Positions 43,001 through 58,900 of a DNA stretch of 64,000 bases are shown in pieces. Source of the DNA: Xenopus tropicalis (lineage: Eukaryota; Chordata; Amphibia; Anura; Pipidae). Location of the stretch: contig NC_030678.2 of NCBI RefSeq assembly GCF_000004195.4, positions 149,848,047 to 149,912,046 on the forward strand, read 5' to 3'. The notes under the pieces were generated by a model. The model had not been told where the DNA came from and ran no database searches. It saw only the letters and a list, made by a program, of their open reading frames with translations. A program made the translations under genes and the position numbers. Position 1 is the first letter of the stretch. Every line of letters begins with the position of its first letter.

Positions 43001-46000
43001 CTTTACAGGGACACCTAAAGTTGCTTGGACATTCTTATCTAAAATAATAGCTTAGAAAAAATAAATCTCTGTTACATGTTTTCTTTGCATGCAAAGCCTT
43101 CAATTACCTTTTTGTCTAATTTAAATGGATTTCCAAAAGTGTGAAGTCTCCGGGGTTGGTCAGAATCAATCTCTCTTAAGGGTGATGGAATGTGCTTTAG
43201 GTATTCTTGGTAATTTCCCATCTGGACGATAGGAATGCTGTGTGCCTGATCTGTGGGGACCATATTAAATTTTGCATTATTTCATATAATTTACATTGGT
43301 GATAGAAGTGATGCATCTGCAGCAGCTTAAGCCTTATCTACAATAAATGCCTCTTCATGATACAAATGCAAATAAGTCGACAGAGATTTATGATAAAAAG
43401 GAACTCAAACTTATGCATCAACATTGCATTGTATTCCTGCAATTTATTGCTTCCAATCACATCTTCAATTTCTTAAAATCTGAAAATGGCTTTCCTCCAT
43501 CATTTCCTTATTGCAACCATATACTAAAAAATGTCTGCATTAGAATTTAACCAAAATAGGCAGATATGAATGGCCATTAGAATACTGCACCTTCATCTTG
43601 CCCTTTAAGAAACTGGCGAGTTGACTTAAGAAGATTTGCCCTCATTCTTGTTAGATGATCCAGAAGATTTGTTCGCGGGATGTCATAGGCATTTCTGAAA
43701 GTCTGTGGCTTTATGTCCTGTGGAGAATAGAGAATGTGAGTGCTTCTGGGAACATCAAACGTAAGCACAAGGGGCACAAGCGATCAGTGGAATAACATAC
43801 TTTATTCAAAAGGGCTATCTGGAAGCCAGCAAACTCCTTCATATTGAGATCCATAGGCCGCTGTGGCACTTCCCCGGTTATTTCCTGAAGCAGCTGCTTG
43901 AAATCTTTTCTCAGGGCCAGTGACAAGGCATTTGAACCACTCCGCACTTTAATGCCCGTTTCCTGCGGGAATTTCTTTCCTATCAAGCCTATCACTCTGT
44001 CAGATTCAATTTTTGCCTACACAAAGAAAACATGAAACATTGAGAAACCACTCTGCGGAAGTGGCAAATTAATTCAGGGATGTAACAAAGGAAAAACAGA
44101 GCCAGGGGAGAAGAAATGGTATATATTATTATGTGTTGATGTAAGGACACATAGGAAATTGAAATTGTATTGCCGTCTTTGCACATTATTGCTATTTTTG
44201 TACACTGTATTCTTTGTTAAAATATGTAAGTATCTTATGCGGTTGAGATGACAATAACAGTTCCAAACTGAACTGAACTTATTGCCAACCTGCAAAAAAT
44301 GTTTTTAATGATCGATTTCATCCATCAATGGTTAACGATATGTGAGGAGGCTTTTGTTGTATCTTTGTTGTGTTGGCTGCAAGATCATACATATATTAAC
44401 CGACAGCTATGTGTTCCTTTGTTTACTTTCGCATTAAACCCAACCCTTCAAAATAATGGAACCCACAGTAAACATTTGTTTAACGATGATTATCTGATCA
44501 TCGTCTTATCCATTGACCAATTTCATTGCTTCACAAAGAAGTTTTTTTAACCTTTCTAATTGACTGTTGGGACATTGTCGTTGAAACAATTGTAAATTTT
44601 ATGACCCCCATCAATGCAACAATAAGTAGATGACTTTATCGGAGAGTCCATCCTGTCCTCAGCACATGTGACTCTGAACAAGAAGTCTTGTTTAAGACCT
44701 TTACATATTATGCACTTAGTAAACCACTTGATTCTTATTCGCTAAACAAAATATATATTTAGGATCATTAAGGACATATACTTGGGAAAATTGCATGTTA
44801 GACACAACACATGCATAGACAGGTTCCTAAAATTTTACCTGCTGACTTAGCTTTTTGAGGTAGGAGACAACACTGTAACTCAGTCCATATTCCATACTGT
44901 CTGGCATGAGGTTTGGAGCTCCCATCATCCTTAGAGCTTTCTTTAGGGGCTGAAATTCAGACACAAAGAGACAATTACTAAATAACTGCACACTTATGGT
45001 TGTGGCTTATATACTCCGGCACCTAGTTCAGATTTATTAAAATATAAGTTTGGAGCTTAATACATAAAAACTCACCCATGTTCTATCTATTCCCTAGAGA
45101 TTTTTAGAAGCTAATTTATTAATGGGTGAAAGTTTAAGTTCACCATTTGATAAATACACTTCTAAAAATCCCATAGGAATGAATAGAAGATGGGTAAGTT
45201 TTTATGTATTAAGTTCTAAACTTACATTTTTATAAATCTGCCCCCTAGTGTCTTGCAGGCCTTATCCTTTTAGACTGTAAACTTAAATGAGAAGGATCCT
45301 CTTTATTCCTTGTGCTAGTTTGTGTTTTGCATGTACATGTCCTCCTATTGCAAATATAATATACATATATACCATCACTTACCCCAATATAATAAGGTGG
45401 CATTGTTTTCAAATAATTTTCAAACAGCTGTCTCCATTTTAAAGGTGGTTTATTTTTGTGTATTTTAAACAAGTCATCTGGAAAGCAACAACAGATTCAG
45501 TCAATTGATTAATGACAAAGTATAATTACATGCAGATGGACAATCTCAGCTGTCGCACATAACCCGCCAATCATTTTGGTAAGATTGAGGGCATCCTTTG
45601 ATAATTAATTAAATGCAATAGTCATAGCACAGCACAACATATCAATAGAGCATTACTGATACATTCCACAGGAAATAATGCAGAAAAAGACAGAAATTCG
45701 TCCATTAATTGGCTCATGTGACCCCAGGGGGCGGCCCTTAGTACTTAAAATCCATGTTAAGGGATTCAACCAAACACCGAATTGAATCTGAATTAGTACA
45801 TGCTATTTAAGATTCGGTTAGCCCAGGACCTTGGATCTGCCCGAATCCGAACCCTGCCGAAAGAGGCCGAATCCTGACTGAATACCAAACAGAATCCTGG
45901 ATTCAGTGCATTCCTATTTTCTATTTAGGATTACCCAATGGCACATACTACTAAAAAGTTTGTTTTTATGAAAATGGCTTCTTTAGATGAAGCAGGGCTT

Positions 46001-46834
46001 TACATATAAGCCAACTTCTGCAATATATTTTTAGAGACCTACATTGTTTGGGGGTATCGTTTTCCTTTAATGTTCAGAGTGTCTTGCAGAACTTGAATTC
46101 ACATAGAAGCTGATAAAGTTTTAACTTTATTTATTAATGCTAAATTTACCAGCCAACATTATCACTTTGTAATAACTTGGTATTAAAATACCAACAATAA
46201 CAAATCATACTCATTCATGCTTACCTAGCAGTGGGAGGAGAACAGGATAATTGTAAGGCAATACGAACAGGTTGACGCAGCTGAGTGCGGTGCTGGCTTT
46301 CAAGTAGCCAAAGGGATGTCCAAGTTCACTATACTTTGCGCTGTTTGCCACAAACACCTTTGGGGGGAAAAAAAAGCAATTTTAATGTCTCATTTGGGTT
46401 ACTTATTGCATGTCTATTTTTTAGCTAGGTTTGTGGAAGTTCAGAGACACTCAGATATTTTGACAAAACACCTTGTTTCTGGAGAAGCTGTGGTGATACA
46501 AACAAGGATAAAACTGGACTGACCTGGATATATGGATATCTCTATATATCTCTATATATCTCTATATATCTCTATATACACTATGCTGTACTTACCGTCC
46601 AGCAGGTGTGTGGAGATTTCCTCTCTAGAATAAACTGTGTCAGTGGCGAAGGTTCCAATTCATATTTGTCAAATGGTAGCTTGTCAATAACCATTGGCTC
46701 TGAGTCTGTACATGAGAACTTCACGACTGGATGGGAAGTGCGTGGCGGCTGTTAATGGCAAAAGAGGACATGTATAGGACTTGCACCAAACAGTGTGTTA
46801 AATAAGCTCTTCTGAACCACCAGTATATAGCAAT

Positions 46835-46915
<81 letters not shown>

Positions 46916-49900
46916 CAGAGATGCACTCAGGGACTTTATAATAAGTGTGAAAAAAATCAAAAGTTTATTGTCATGTCATGTCTTGAAAAAGGTCTCCTAG
47001 TGGGACTGAAACTTTAACGATAAACCTTTGATTTTTTCACACTTATTATGAAGTCCCTTTTTGCGATAGTACCAGGGCATTTGCTATATTTTTAACTTTG
47101 ATTGCACCAAATTCTAGTTAACTCTTCTTCCTTTATTGAATAAAATAAACAGCAACTTTGTAGGATAATTTCACACCTTTTTAAAAATGTGTCATAGAAT
47201 GTTATCAAAGAACCTAAAGATTACATTGCCATGACATAAATGAACATATGAGTGTAAATAGCAAAGGCACTGCCAGAATTACTTGATTGAGCAAGTTATA
47301 ACTAAGGCTTTGACATGTCCTGTCACAACTTGTGCGTAATGCACATCTCAGCCCAGTGCGGGACATGACCGGCAGCAGCCAAACATGCACAAACTGGTGA
47401 GGACTTAAGCTGATGGCAGCAAAACCTACCCAAATCCTGTCAATGTCAGCAAGAGCAACAATGCTTGTTCCCTACAATGCTAAAGTAGCTTACAGCTCGC
47501 CAACACTTAAACAGCAATAAAACGAGGAAATTACACATATTAATACAGATTCTACTGAGCTGGGCATTAGGGCAGTTGTAACTTAATGTCTATAACTGTT
47601 ACGGTATTAGACACACATATGCACTGCGTCAAGAATAACATTTTTTTTAAACCAGAAGGAAAGGGGTCTGTATGTACATCTTGGGCCCTTAAATACTCTG
47701 AAATACTATTTTTCAATCAAAACATGGTTCATATGTTGGCAGATAAGCAGGTATTTAATGTTTTCCCTCATACACACATGCCCTTTTAATACTGGACAGC
47801 TCTCACTCAGAAAAATGGGAGTTAGCTTTCCCAAGTGACATCAGTTTAGGGCAGATACACTCCCTACCCCAGCTCCATTGATCTGCAGTTAAAAGTACAG
47901 CTTTGCTGCCTGTGCCTGCACACAAGCGAGAGTGGAGGTTGGCCCAAAAATGCCTGCTTTCATGTTTCAGGGCCGTTCTTCGCTGTGCTCCGCTGAGTGT
48001 GCCTAAAGTGCAGATCAACAGAGCTGAGGAAGGGAGCAAATCCGCTTCCCTCAGCCTGAAAAAATAAACGTAAGTTGAGGGCAGCAGAGCCAATGCTCTG
48101 TGTGCCCTGGCCCTAATATGAAGGTTCCCAAACGGTGCGGCTGGTTCCCTTGGGAGGCCTTGAAGTGGCTGAAGGCCAATTAGGGAAAGACATGGCCCAC
48201 AGCATACTAATTAATCAGCAATGAAAATGACTATTTTCAATTAATCTTGCCTTGGTACACTTATAACCACAACTTTACTGTAACTCCCCAGCTAATATAG
48301 ATCCCCTTCCCCTATGCAGATGGCCATATACAGACCAGCTCTTCTAAACTAAAGTTGCAAGAAATTGAAACTTCGCATGACTTTGGAATACCGAAGCCAT
48401 GTGATGGCCATTAACATTATTGAGATAGGACCATCCAACAGTATAGCAGTTGGTACAAGGGTTTAGAAGAGCTACTATGTATATACTATTAAATTATACT
48501 ACAGGTATGGGACCAGTTATCCAGAATGCCCGGGACCTGGGGTTTTCCGGATAAGGGGTCTTTCCGTAATTTGGATCTCTTACCTTAAGTCTACTAAATA
48601 ATTATTTAAACAGTAATTAAACCCAGTGTTATTGTTTTGGCTCCAATAAGGATTAATTATATCTTAGTTGGGATCAAGTACAAGCTACGGTTTTATTATT
48701 ATAGAGAAAAAGGAAACCATTTTAACAAATGTGAATTATTTGATTAAAATAGAGTCTATGGGAGATGGCCTTTCTGTAATTCGGAACTTTCTGGATAATG
48801 GGTTTCCAGATGAGAGGTCCAATACCTGCAATATAGTCTTACTTTGTACTGTGAGGACAACTAAAACACTGGCCATCTGCATAGGGGAAGGGGATAAACC
48901 GACTACAACGCTTTGTGGGACATCAGCCTTACTTTCACTCATATTGGGAAATCAGTATCAGCAGTTTTGTATATCTGAATAACCACAGGTCTAAAATAGA
49001 TATGTATAATCTAATTACTTACTAATGTTGGAGAATTCTGATCTGGCCAAAAGGATTCTGGAATAGGCCAGTGACCTAGAGGGACGCCTGCTTTTGGATT
49101 GGGCCTAACATATATGAGTTTGCGACAGCTGTGCCAGGGTTGGGATCCAACTGATCTGACTGGGTCTGTAGGTCCATCTGAAAGGAACAAATAATGTTTT
49201 TATTAATGTTGAACATTTTAATAATTCCATTCCTAGCCAAACATTTGGCTAGCCATAAATGTAAGTAGCAGGCCCTAGCCTAGTTGGTACCCCCAAGCAT
49301 GGATGGCTGCCAGCATATTGCTGACCTACTTACCCTGGCATGTGACTACAGGCAAAAGACATAAACAATTATAAAAGATTCTATGCTAAAGATAAAATGT
49401 CACTCCCTGAAGGAAAGTGCATATTCGGAATTTGTTAAAATTTAAAAAATGATTAAAAAAAATTAAATGTCATTACTAATAAAAGCATCCTACATCAAGG
49501 AGAAGGAAAGGTGAACTGGCTCCCATAACCACACTGTTCAATTAAGCAGAGTCTAACATGGGATTTATTATTTTGTTCCCTTGAACCAATCAAGCCTAGG
49601 TTTGCACCTACAATAAATCCAGTTTTTGTCCATAACCTTGTGTGTATTTTTTATCTCTTTGGAACATGACTTTCCATCTAGCCAAGCACTCCACTGATAT
49701 ATTCAAATCACAACGGAAACATCTTGTTTGGTTCATATTTAGCACAACTTTATATCATAAGCAAACACAGAAACAGTACTTACAGTGCCAACACCAAGGT
49801 CATACATTGGTTACACTGAACAACAACGTAACCAGACAACTATAGGATTTCACAAGTCATATTTTGAATATACCCTTTATCCCACAGGAAGTGGGAGTTT

Positions 49901-52900
49901 GAAATAATAGATAAATAAAAAGATTCACAAAGCCTCCTTAATCTCCACAGCTGGCAAGAAAGCAGCACTTTCTATATTGGGATCTATTTACTGAATCTCC
50001 TACCCTTTTCGGCAGTGGAATGGCGAGTAACTGGGCCCTGCAGCAAGATCACTGAGCCACTAAACTTTCGAAAAAAAGACATTTCCCTTAACATATATTG
50101 CACCTCCTTATCAGTCAAAGTCCCACTTTGTCCCCTAGAGTTCCTAGGCACCCAAAAAGTTGCAGGGTCATTTACCTCTATAGTTACACCCATGTTGTTG
50201 AGAAAGACACATGCATTGAGTTCAAGTTTATTTGTTAGAACACAATCAAAAAGGATACAAATGTTAACAGAACTGTAGTTACCCTCTAGAATTGGAGGAT
50301 CTGGTCCAGACTTTTCAAAGTTAATCACTACTCCACTTTGAATCTTTTGCACCAACGACTCTAGACACTGGTTAAGAATGCGTTGTGAAGTAACACTATA
50401 TGATCGCCCTAGAAAGAAATCAAATATCTTCAACCTTAAGCAGGAAAATTGGCATTGTCAGTTTCCTTTGGGCCCTGCATCACAGATGTAAACCAGTCAA
50501 GTGCAGTTATTATATTAAATTATATTTCATCTATATGGATACAAATATACACACCGATGACAAAAAAAGAATAGCAGCACATACTGTACAATCAGTTGTG
50601 TGTGACTTCTTAAGCACACACTTCAATTTGGTATATTAAACATTACATTAGAATTTTTTTGGGATCTTTGGAGACTAAAGGGAGTCATGCATGGACTGAC
50701 TGAACGGTTTTCTGACTACACTGCAATGCAAATGGACAGCTAGATAGCACTGATTTGTCTGTCTAGCTGATACCCCATATGAGAGAAAGCAAGCTGCTGA
50801 TGCTCATTTATGTGCTGACAAGAGACACTAGCAGTCCATTTGGGATCTGTTAAGTCTAAGATGGGAATGGATTCCAGAACAATGACAAAACTACCACTAT
50901 TCATGGAAGCACACAGACACACTTTGCGCAGTGCTTGACTCAGTAATCATACATGGACCTACCTCCAGTCACATCACACATGGCAGTAATAGGGGACTCA
51001 TCAAACTGAACGGCGGTTGGCTGCTCTTGCTCTACCGATGATGCTCCAGGCAGACGAAGCACCAGAGCAAAAAGTCTCTGATCCCAGCGAAATGGCTCTT
51101 TTGTCAGTTCACTGCCAGGTAACGGAGAAATCAAAGGCAAGTGGAGCTAAATAAGAGACAAGGAGTAAAACATTTACAGGAAAGGACTGCAGGGTTGTAC
51201 AGAAATCATAGTATTGGAACTTCCTCCACCTTGCAAATAATGGCCTATTCATCTGCCTAATATCTCCACTCCCTCAAAATGAATTTGTCTCACCCACTAA
51301 GACATGTTAAGGTCTCATAATGAATTGTGTTTTCCTGTCCCAGTAACTTACCTGGTCCAGGCAGGGGAAACCAGGTATACATATATACTTATGTCTGGTG
51401 TACTATTGTAATTTTCTTTCACAGAGAAATTTCAGTTTGATCTTACTACTTTAATGAGAAAAGCATTTGTACAACCTCTCCAGGGGCTTTGTGTATATCT
51501 ATAGGACTTAAATTTACTTGTTTAAACCCCACTTTCAATATGGCTAAAATGCACGTAATCAGTGGCCACTTCAAACACAGGAACCACAAGAGCCCAATTT
51601 AGAGAATTTCCTAAACAACTTCCTTTGCAGGTTGACACACCTTCATACCACCATAAACTTGAAAAACTTGAACAAAGTAGTGCAACATTGTGGTACATAT
51701 TATTACACCATACTATAAATAACTTAGCACAAGAGTTGTACAAGAAACAAATTGATATTTACATTATTTTCCCTGAAGTCAAATTATGTGGTTTCTTCAC
51801 AGCAGTGGTGGGAAACCTGCGGCCCTTGAAGGGTCGACCTTTGGCCTGTTCAGCCTACAAGACAAACATCGTGACTTGATGCTGTTCAGTTGGCTCAGCA
51901 CTCACACTAGACTGGTTTTCTAGTTTTCTGTTTTGGCTGCTACATCTGCATTTCTGGATAATGACATATCTGTTTATTTTCTGTGGAAAGCATGCAAACT
52001 CACGAGCACAGCCCAAGTTTAATCACCACACACAATACTATTTATAACCATGGACAATTATTTTTTTTCTATGCAAGTAGGCCCCAATCAGAATATGGAG
52101 ATACAGATTAAGTGCTGGAAATGAAACAATGGTGAAGATGATCATTGACTTACTTCATCCTGTGCTCCATTGGCCGTGGTTAACTTGCTTCCATCAGTTA
52201 TAGCAATGATAATTGATGGCTCCAAGAAGAAGGGATTTCGCCCCTGTAATACCGCAAAAAAATACAGAGTTTAAAGCCCATCTTTAACATTTAATGGATA
52301 CAATCATTCCTTTAATATTGCTGAAATACCCTTGTTTATCCTTGATGGTCAAAGCGATCAGGACAACGCTACAGTTCTTGAAAATATTTGGCCAATTAAT
52401 CAAACAGTTTTTGTCAAATTACATCTATTATATCTATATATACATACACATATAAAAATAAATATCTATCTATACAAATACACCAGTCAGCTGAAGGATT
52501 TACCTTTAAAAAGTTTGGAGCTTCCCATTAGTCTCCTATAAATTATTGGTTGTTTTTGTATGTAATGTATACATCCATTTGTTAGCCATGTGCAAAATAT
52601 GCTGGCACTTTATAAATAATAATATAAAAATAACAGCTTCTCTGCCTCACACTGATGAGAATAGGGTGCGCCCTAATGATCCTTTCCCCTGAAGAAGAGT
52701 AGGAAGTGTGTAGCCACCCTCAAGATGGTGAATGGTTGCATTCTACAATACAAAATGCTGTGGGTTTTCTTGCACAGCCTGGGAAATCAGCCAGCTATAT
52801 AATGCTATCCATTATTTTTTTTTAATGCAATGTCTAGTTCTCAATACCACACGTCACCCTGTGACATCAGTATAACCCAAGCCTTTAATCACAGAGCAGG

Positions 52901-55900
52901 GAAAGCATTTAAGATATCCTGACCTTTCCTTTCTCCATTCATTTTAAATTTAATTTTGCTTTCAGCAAGCATAGGTACTTGCTCCAGAGCCCAGAATAGA
53001 GATAACTGCTTTTCTAAACACCCTGTGGATGAAAAATGTGTTGCAGATAGGGGGAAGCATTATCAGCTACGTTGGTCACATTAGTTAAAAAGTGTAAATC
53101 CACCAGACAAAAAACATTTAATGTTGTATATTATAACACTATTTAATAACATAGTCTCCTATGGGTGAGCTCATGAAGTTTCTATTTCTGGCTGGCTAAG
53201 AACAGTCATGATGACTACATGCCGAGACATGCAAATGCAGCAGCCCCACCGCTAGAACTGCCTAACTTTTACCATTTGTTGCTATTTTAACTCAGTAAGA
53301 ATAAGCCATTTTAGCCTTTACGCAAAAAAAAAAAAAAATTAAAAACCTATACTCTTAAAGAATTGAAAATATTCTTCATTAGTACAACCATGAACTTTAA
53401 GTGCAAATTAAACATTCAACACAAGACAAGGGAAGATCATACTAAGCTGACTTCTACCAATTTATATCAATGTTTGTATCATGTATGAAGCATATGTATA
53501 GTCTCAGTCACTAATGACAATGAATTACATGCTGTGAAAGCCTTTCAAATTCACAACAGAGTGATCCAGACACTGATTGGCTAAGAGACAGCCTCTGGTC
53601 TGTAAAAAAAACAACATATCAGACAGATATATGAAAGGGTTAAAAAGAACAGGAAATCATACCCTTTTGCCCCTGGCCCACTGCCAGGCACACAGTCTCA
53701 AAGTCTATCCATTCACATGCATGAAACAAAGTCACATGATGGCAACAGGTACTGAACTAAAACTCACATAAGTTGCCTTGAGAGGAAACTTCCGTGACTT
53801 CGGCAAATCGCTGCGCCGCGTATGCCATCCCACCGGTGATTTACATTCTCGTCTGTCACAGCCCTAAAGCAACTAAATAACTACCATACAGTACACTGGA
53901 AACAGAAGGCAAAATCCTATGCATCAATATTATGAACAAAGTCTGAAACCTAATGCTATTTAAGCTTTTATTTGCCTATGTGCATATGCAGTAAATATTC
54001 ATTTACCAGTATTGCCTGCAGGCTGCACTGTTATATACTCAATGCATATACAGGTATGGGATCTGTTAACCAGAAACCCATTATCCAAAAAAAAAAAAAG
54101 GTTCCAATAGACTACATATTAATAAAAAAAAACTACATTTTTACATATTATTTTCTTATACTCTATACACAGTACCTTGAAATTGATTCCAACTAATATA
54201 TAATTAATCCTTATCTGCAAAAACTCAGGTCCCAACAATTCTAGATAACGGATCCCATATTTGCCTAAAGTATTCGGAGTGGAATATTCAGCACTAGAAT
54301 GGCTGATAGAAGACTTGGATATTAAACCTAGGGCTCATTTAAAAATGCAGTGTGCAATGTGAAAAGTGCTGAAATGGATAAAACAGCATGTACCTGCATC
54401 TACACACAGTCTACTTTGCAACTTCTGCCTTGCAGGCTCCACTAATGAACTGCACACAATTGCAGTCATACACACAGGGCCGCTCCTGCCACGAGGCAAG
54501 GTGAGCCGCCTCTGGTAAGATTCGAAATTTACATTTTCTAAAACAGAAATTCAGCTCTGCTAGTGCAGAAAGCGCAAAATAGTTCTGGAACCCCTCTGGC
54601 ACTACTGAAAGGGTAAGCGTGAAGTGGGTGGGGGGGGCGATTTGCAGCCCTAGAGGCACCACTGCATACACCCAAGGGTATGCTTACAATAAGCCTAGAG
54701 CTGGCAGGAATTCCCCTAGTGGCTTTTGTCAATAGCTGATGCAAATAGGAACAAGAAACCTGTTATCCAGAAAGATATGAATTACGGGAATGCTATCCCT
54801 ACAGTGTTCATTTAAATCTAATCTAACTCCAATTTTTAAAAATAAATCCCTTTCTCCCTGTAACAATAAACAGTCAGTCATTGTACTTGAACCTAACTAA
54901 GCTGCTTAAATCCATATTTGTGGCAAAACAATCCTATTGGATTTATTTAAAGTTTAATTTATGTTTAGCACACTTGGTGATGCAAATTGAGAAAAGATCC
55001 CAAGCATTCTGGATATTAGATCCCAGGGTTGGACTGGGGGGTGCAGGGCCCACCGGGACTACTGCCTCAGGGGCCCCACAGCGGCCTTCACACCGCCCCC
55101 ACAACCCGTCTGACCCCCTGCCCGAGTGCGCATAAGTGAAACTTATCATCAGCACGTCAGGTGAAGGAGACTGGTGGCTCAGAGGAGCACCCTGCTGGGA
55201 TCAGACGGGGCCGCTGAGACCCACCGGGTGTTTTCCCGATGCCCCAGAGGCCCAGTCCGATCTTGCTAAATCCTATACCTGTACTATGTCCTAGGGGATG
55301 ATAAGAAAAAACATAACATTTTTAAATGAACAGAGATACGCTATATGCATCATACAGAAACACTGCAATCATTTTTATAAAATCAAAGCATTGTGTAGCT
55401 ATCTTTCCTCTACCAGAGGTAAACAGTTTGTTTTCAGAGGAAAATATTTATTGTATAAATGCCATAATACATTAATTATACAGCAAGTCTGCACCATTCA
55501 GCAAACCATAAACATTTACCAGTTATACATTTCACTCAAAGAATTCTGTTCAAAACATTAAAACCAGCATGCAAACGGTACTCTGTGTATCCTTGTTTCT
55601 GACAATCTATGCAAGTTGGTGCCACCAAATGTCTATATTGTAGGGATTTTGTGTTACTGGGGGGTAGATTAGTCTTCAGGAGCAAGGGATGTCCTTAATA
55701 AGGCATGTATTTTCCACCTTGTTTTATTTTTAGCTCCAACGAGCATTAACTCCATATTTAGCCATTTGGGGTTTTTTTTGACTTGAAGAAAACATTTCTA
55801 AAGAAGCCTACTTGCCCATGAAAAATCATGAAAAAGAAACAATGTTTAATTAAAAAAAAACTTTATGGGAAACATGCAACAAGACTACATAAAGCCTATT

Positions 55901-58900
55901 TATAAGAGAACTAAAAGCCTCTATGTTAGCAATGATATCTGATTCTTACTAAATCTTAAACATATATGCTGCGAGGAAAAAGACTGATTACAAGTGTCTC
56001 ACAAAGAGCTTACACTTGCAATAAGAGTAGAGCTAAAGAAACAGCTTCACTTTATATCACTTTAAAAATAATGAGATAACTAAAGTGTTTCAGGTGACCC
56101 ACCAGTGCTATGGAAAAGAACTGCTTTATGGCACACAAGACTTTTGAACCTCATAGAAGGGTAAAAAGAAGAAGCCACGTATTCTGGTAAATGAGAAAAA
56201 AAAATCCCAATGGCACAAAGCAATGCCACTATAATGAGACAGTGCAAAACAACAGGGGATAAAGCTTAATAGTACAGGTATGGGATCTGTTATCCAGAAT
56301 CTTTGCGACCTGGAGGTTTTTGGATAAGGGGGTTGTTCCATAATTTGGATATCCACACTTTATGCCTGGTACTGTTTTATTATTACGGAGAAAAAGGAAA
56401 TCATTTTTTAAAATGAGAATTATTTATTAAAATATCCAGAAAGCTCATGTTACTTGGAAGAATTTAGAGAAACGTAATAAAAAATACGGAGACAAACTGT
56501 AAGTAGTCTCCCAGACAGACACATTTGAAACTCTTGCTGCCATTGGATCCCAATGGCTTTTTCACAAACCCTTTTCATATAAACACAGCTACAACATAAT
56601 CCTTAAGTCTCTTATTTTTGTCTTTAGCATCTTGAATGTAACTTAATAAGGGGCTATTTGCAGTTAACCATAGCCTCCTATGTAAGCAGCATTGTCCTTT
56701 TACAGTAAGAACTGCATCTTACAACAAGCTGACCATCTCTGTTCAGAGCCTGTATGTAACATGTATAAATATTAAACATAGCCAATCTGTGTGTATATCC
56801 CCATTAAAATTATTTTATGGAGGGATCAAACTCCAAAAGACTGCAGATCAAAATTAGCTAACATATTGTAGAGGATGACCACCTCAACCTTTATAAAAAA
56901 AAAAAAAAAAAAAAAAAAAACACCCCCCTTTTCAAAAGCAGTTATCGGATATCAACTACACCTGTGTGGACTATACAGTTTATCCATGAACTGTAAACAT
57001 TAAATGGACACACAGATGTACCTTTACCAAAAACTGATAAACATTCTTGATTTCTTCTCATCTTACCAGTAAGAAATGCTATAAATTATTTTCATGTTTT
57101 TACTAGTGCAGTGGCATAACTAAGTTTAAACTTACAGAGACTGGGAAGAAGGGCTAATGCCCCCCTGTGTGTAGGGTCTGCAGTATGGTAGCCCTTGCGT
57201 TAAGTGGAATGAATATTTGAATTCAAATACATGCTGATATTCCACTGCTGTGGAGGATCTCAGAACCTATAAGCTCCCAAAAGGTTTTGGTAAAAAAAAA
57301 AAACACAAAAAACTTGAATATAAAAAAACCTTTTTTTGCGTTGAGATCAAACTAAGTAAAAATCTTGAGAAATGTTAAATCTGCCCTACAGTGTCAAATA
57401 CACAAAGACCTTGGTCCTGTGGCCAACAGGAAGCACGTGCAGTGTTTTGCTAGCAGCAGTGTTAAAACCTATGTCCTCAAAGAAAGCAGATAGTAAAGGG
57501 TGGCCTATACTAATTACAATTACAGGTATGGGATCCCTTATGCGGAAACCCATTACCCAAAGTTCCAAATTACAGAAAGCCCATCTTCCATAGACTCCAT
57601 TATAAGAAAATAATTTCAATTTTTAAAAATGATTCCTTTTTATCAGTACCTTGTACTTGATCCAAACTAAAATATAATTTGTCCTTATTGGAGGCAAAAC
57701 AATCCTACTGGGTTTAAATTATTTTTAAATGATTTTTTAGTAGACATAAGGCATGGAGATCCAAATTACGGAAAGATCCCTTATCCATAAAGTCCCGGGT
57801 CCCGAGCATTCTGTATAACAGATCCTATACCTGTATAACAACTGCCTCATTTCTATTAAGCACATCAGTTATGAGATTTACTGTAGATTTCTGACAAAGC
57901 CACTTGAACTGTCCTTGAGGCAAACTCGTTCATCCTCTTTAACAAAGAACACAACAGCACAAACTGTCAGCCAGTGTGTCCTGCACTTTTGACAACATCG
58001 TCAGAAAGGTGGTATGGGTTTTGTTGTGATCTATGAGTTCTGGTATTTTTTCCCAAGGTGGGTAGGTACAGTTTTATGGTCACAAGCATTCTCCTCAGTG
58101 GTCTTAATATATATGTGATATCTCATGTAAATAATTATTGGGGTTATATAATAAAAAGTGCAAAGTTTTTGTAGCAAACATCGGATTGGTTGCAATGGCT
58201 TACTGCACCTAGGCAAATTTAGTGCTTTTTATCACATATGGGGTATGGGGGTATACCTAAAATACCTTCTTCCTCTTAGACACTTAGCTCCTATGAAACT
58301 GTACTTTGTATTAATTTGTATTTATTATTTTAATGACCCCTTTTTATTATTTATTTTTCTGCTGTATGCCTCCTCCAGGTACCCACACTTTAAGAGCCAA
58401 TAACAAAAAACAATTATGAATTTAAAGATGATTTACTATATTCTATATTTCTATATAAAATGTCCTATAAAGCTATGGCAGCTGCCGTTCAAGATTAAAT
58501 GTGGCTGTATTTAGTGCAGGTATGGAATCTGTTATCCAAAAATCTCTGAATTATGGGAAGGGCTTCTCCTATAGACTCCATTAGTAATTAAAGATACTTT
58601 TTTTTTTCAATGATTTCCTTCTTCTCTGTTATAAAACAGTACCTTGTAATTGATCCCAACTATGATATAATTAATCCTTATTGGAGGCAAAACAATCTTA
58701 TTGGGTTTATTTAATGTTTAAATGATTTCTTAGCAGACTTAGGGCTGTGGCAGACGGGGAGATTTGTTGCAGAAGTTTCCTCTCAAGGCAACTGCGGCGC
58801 CGCGTATGCGATCCCACCGGTGATTTACATTCTAGCCGGTGGGATCGCATTTCGGGGAGATTAGTCGCCCGCATCAAAGGAGATTTGTCGCGGGCGACTA

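Noticed and set aside
42855..43055. Lys/Glu-rich frame in an INTS6 intron
   Set aside because: It is a purine-rich (GAAA) low-complexity tract on the strand opposite to the gene.
46721..46960. Minus-strand frame with an Ile-Tyr run
   Set aside because: It is translation of the AT microsatellite.
54411..54671. 86-aa minus-strand frame
   Set aside because: It lies in a dispersed repeat shared with 25080-25210 (CTAGTGCAGAAAGCGC).
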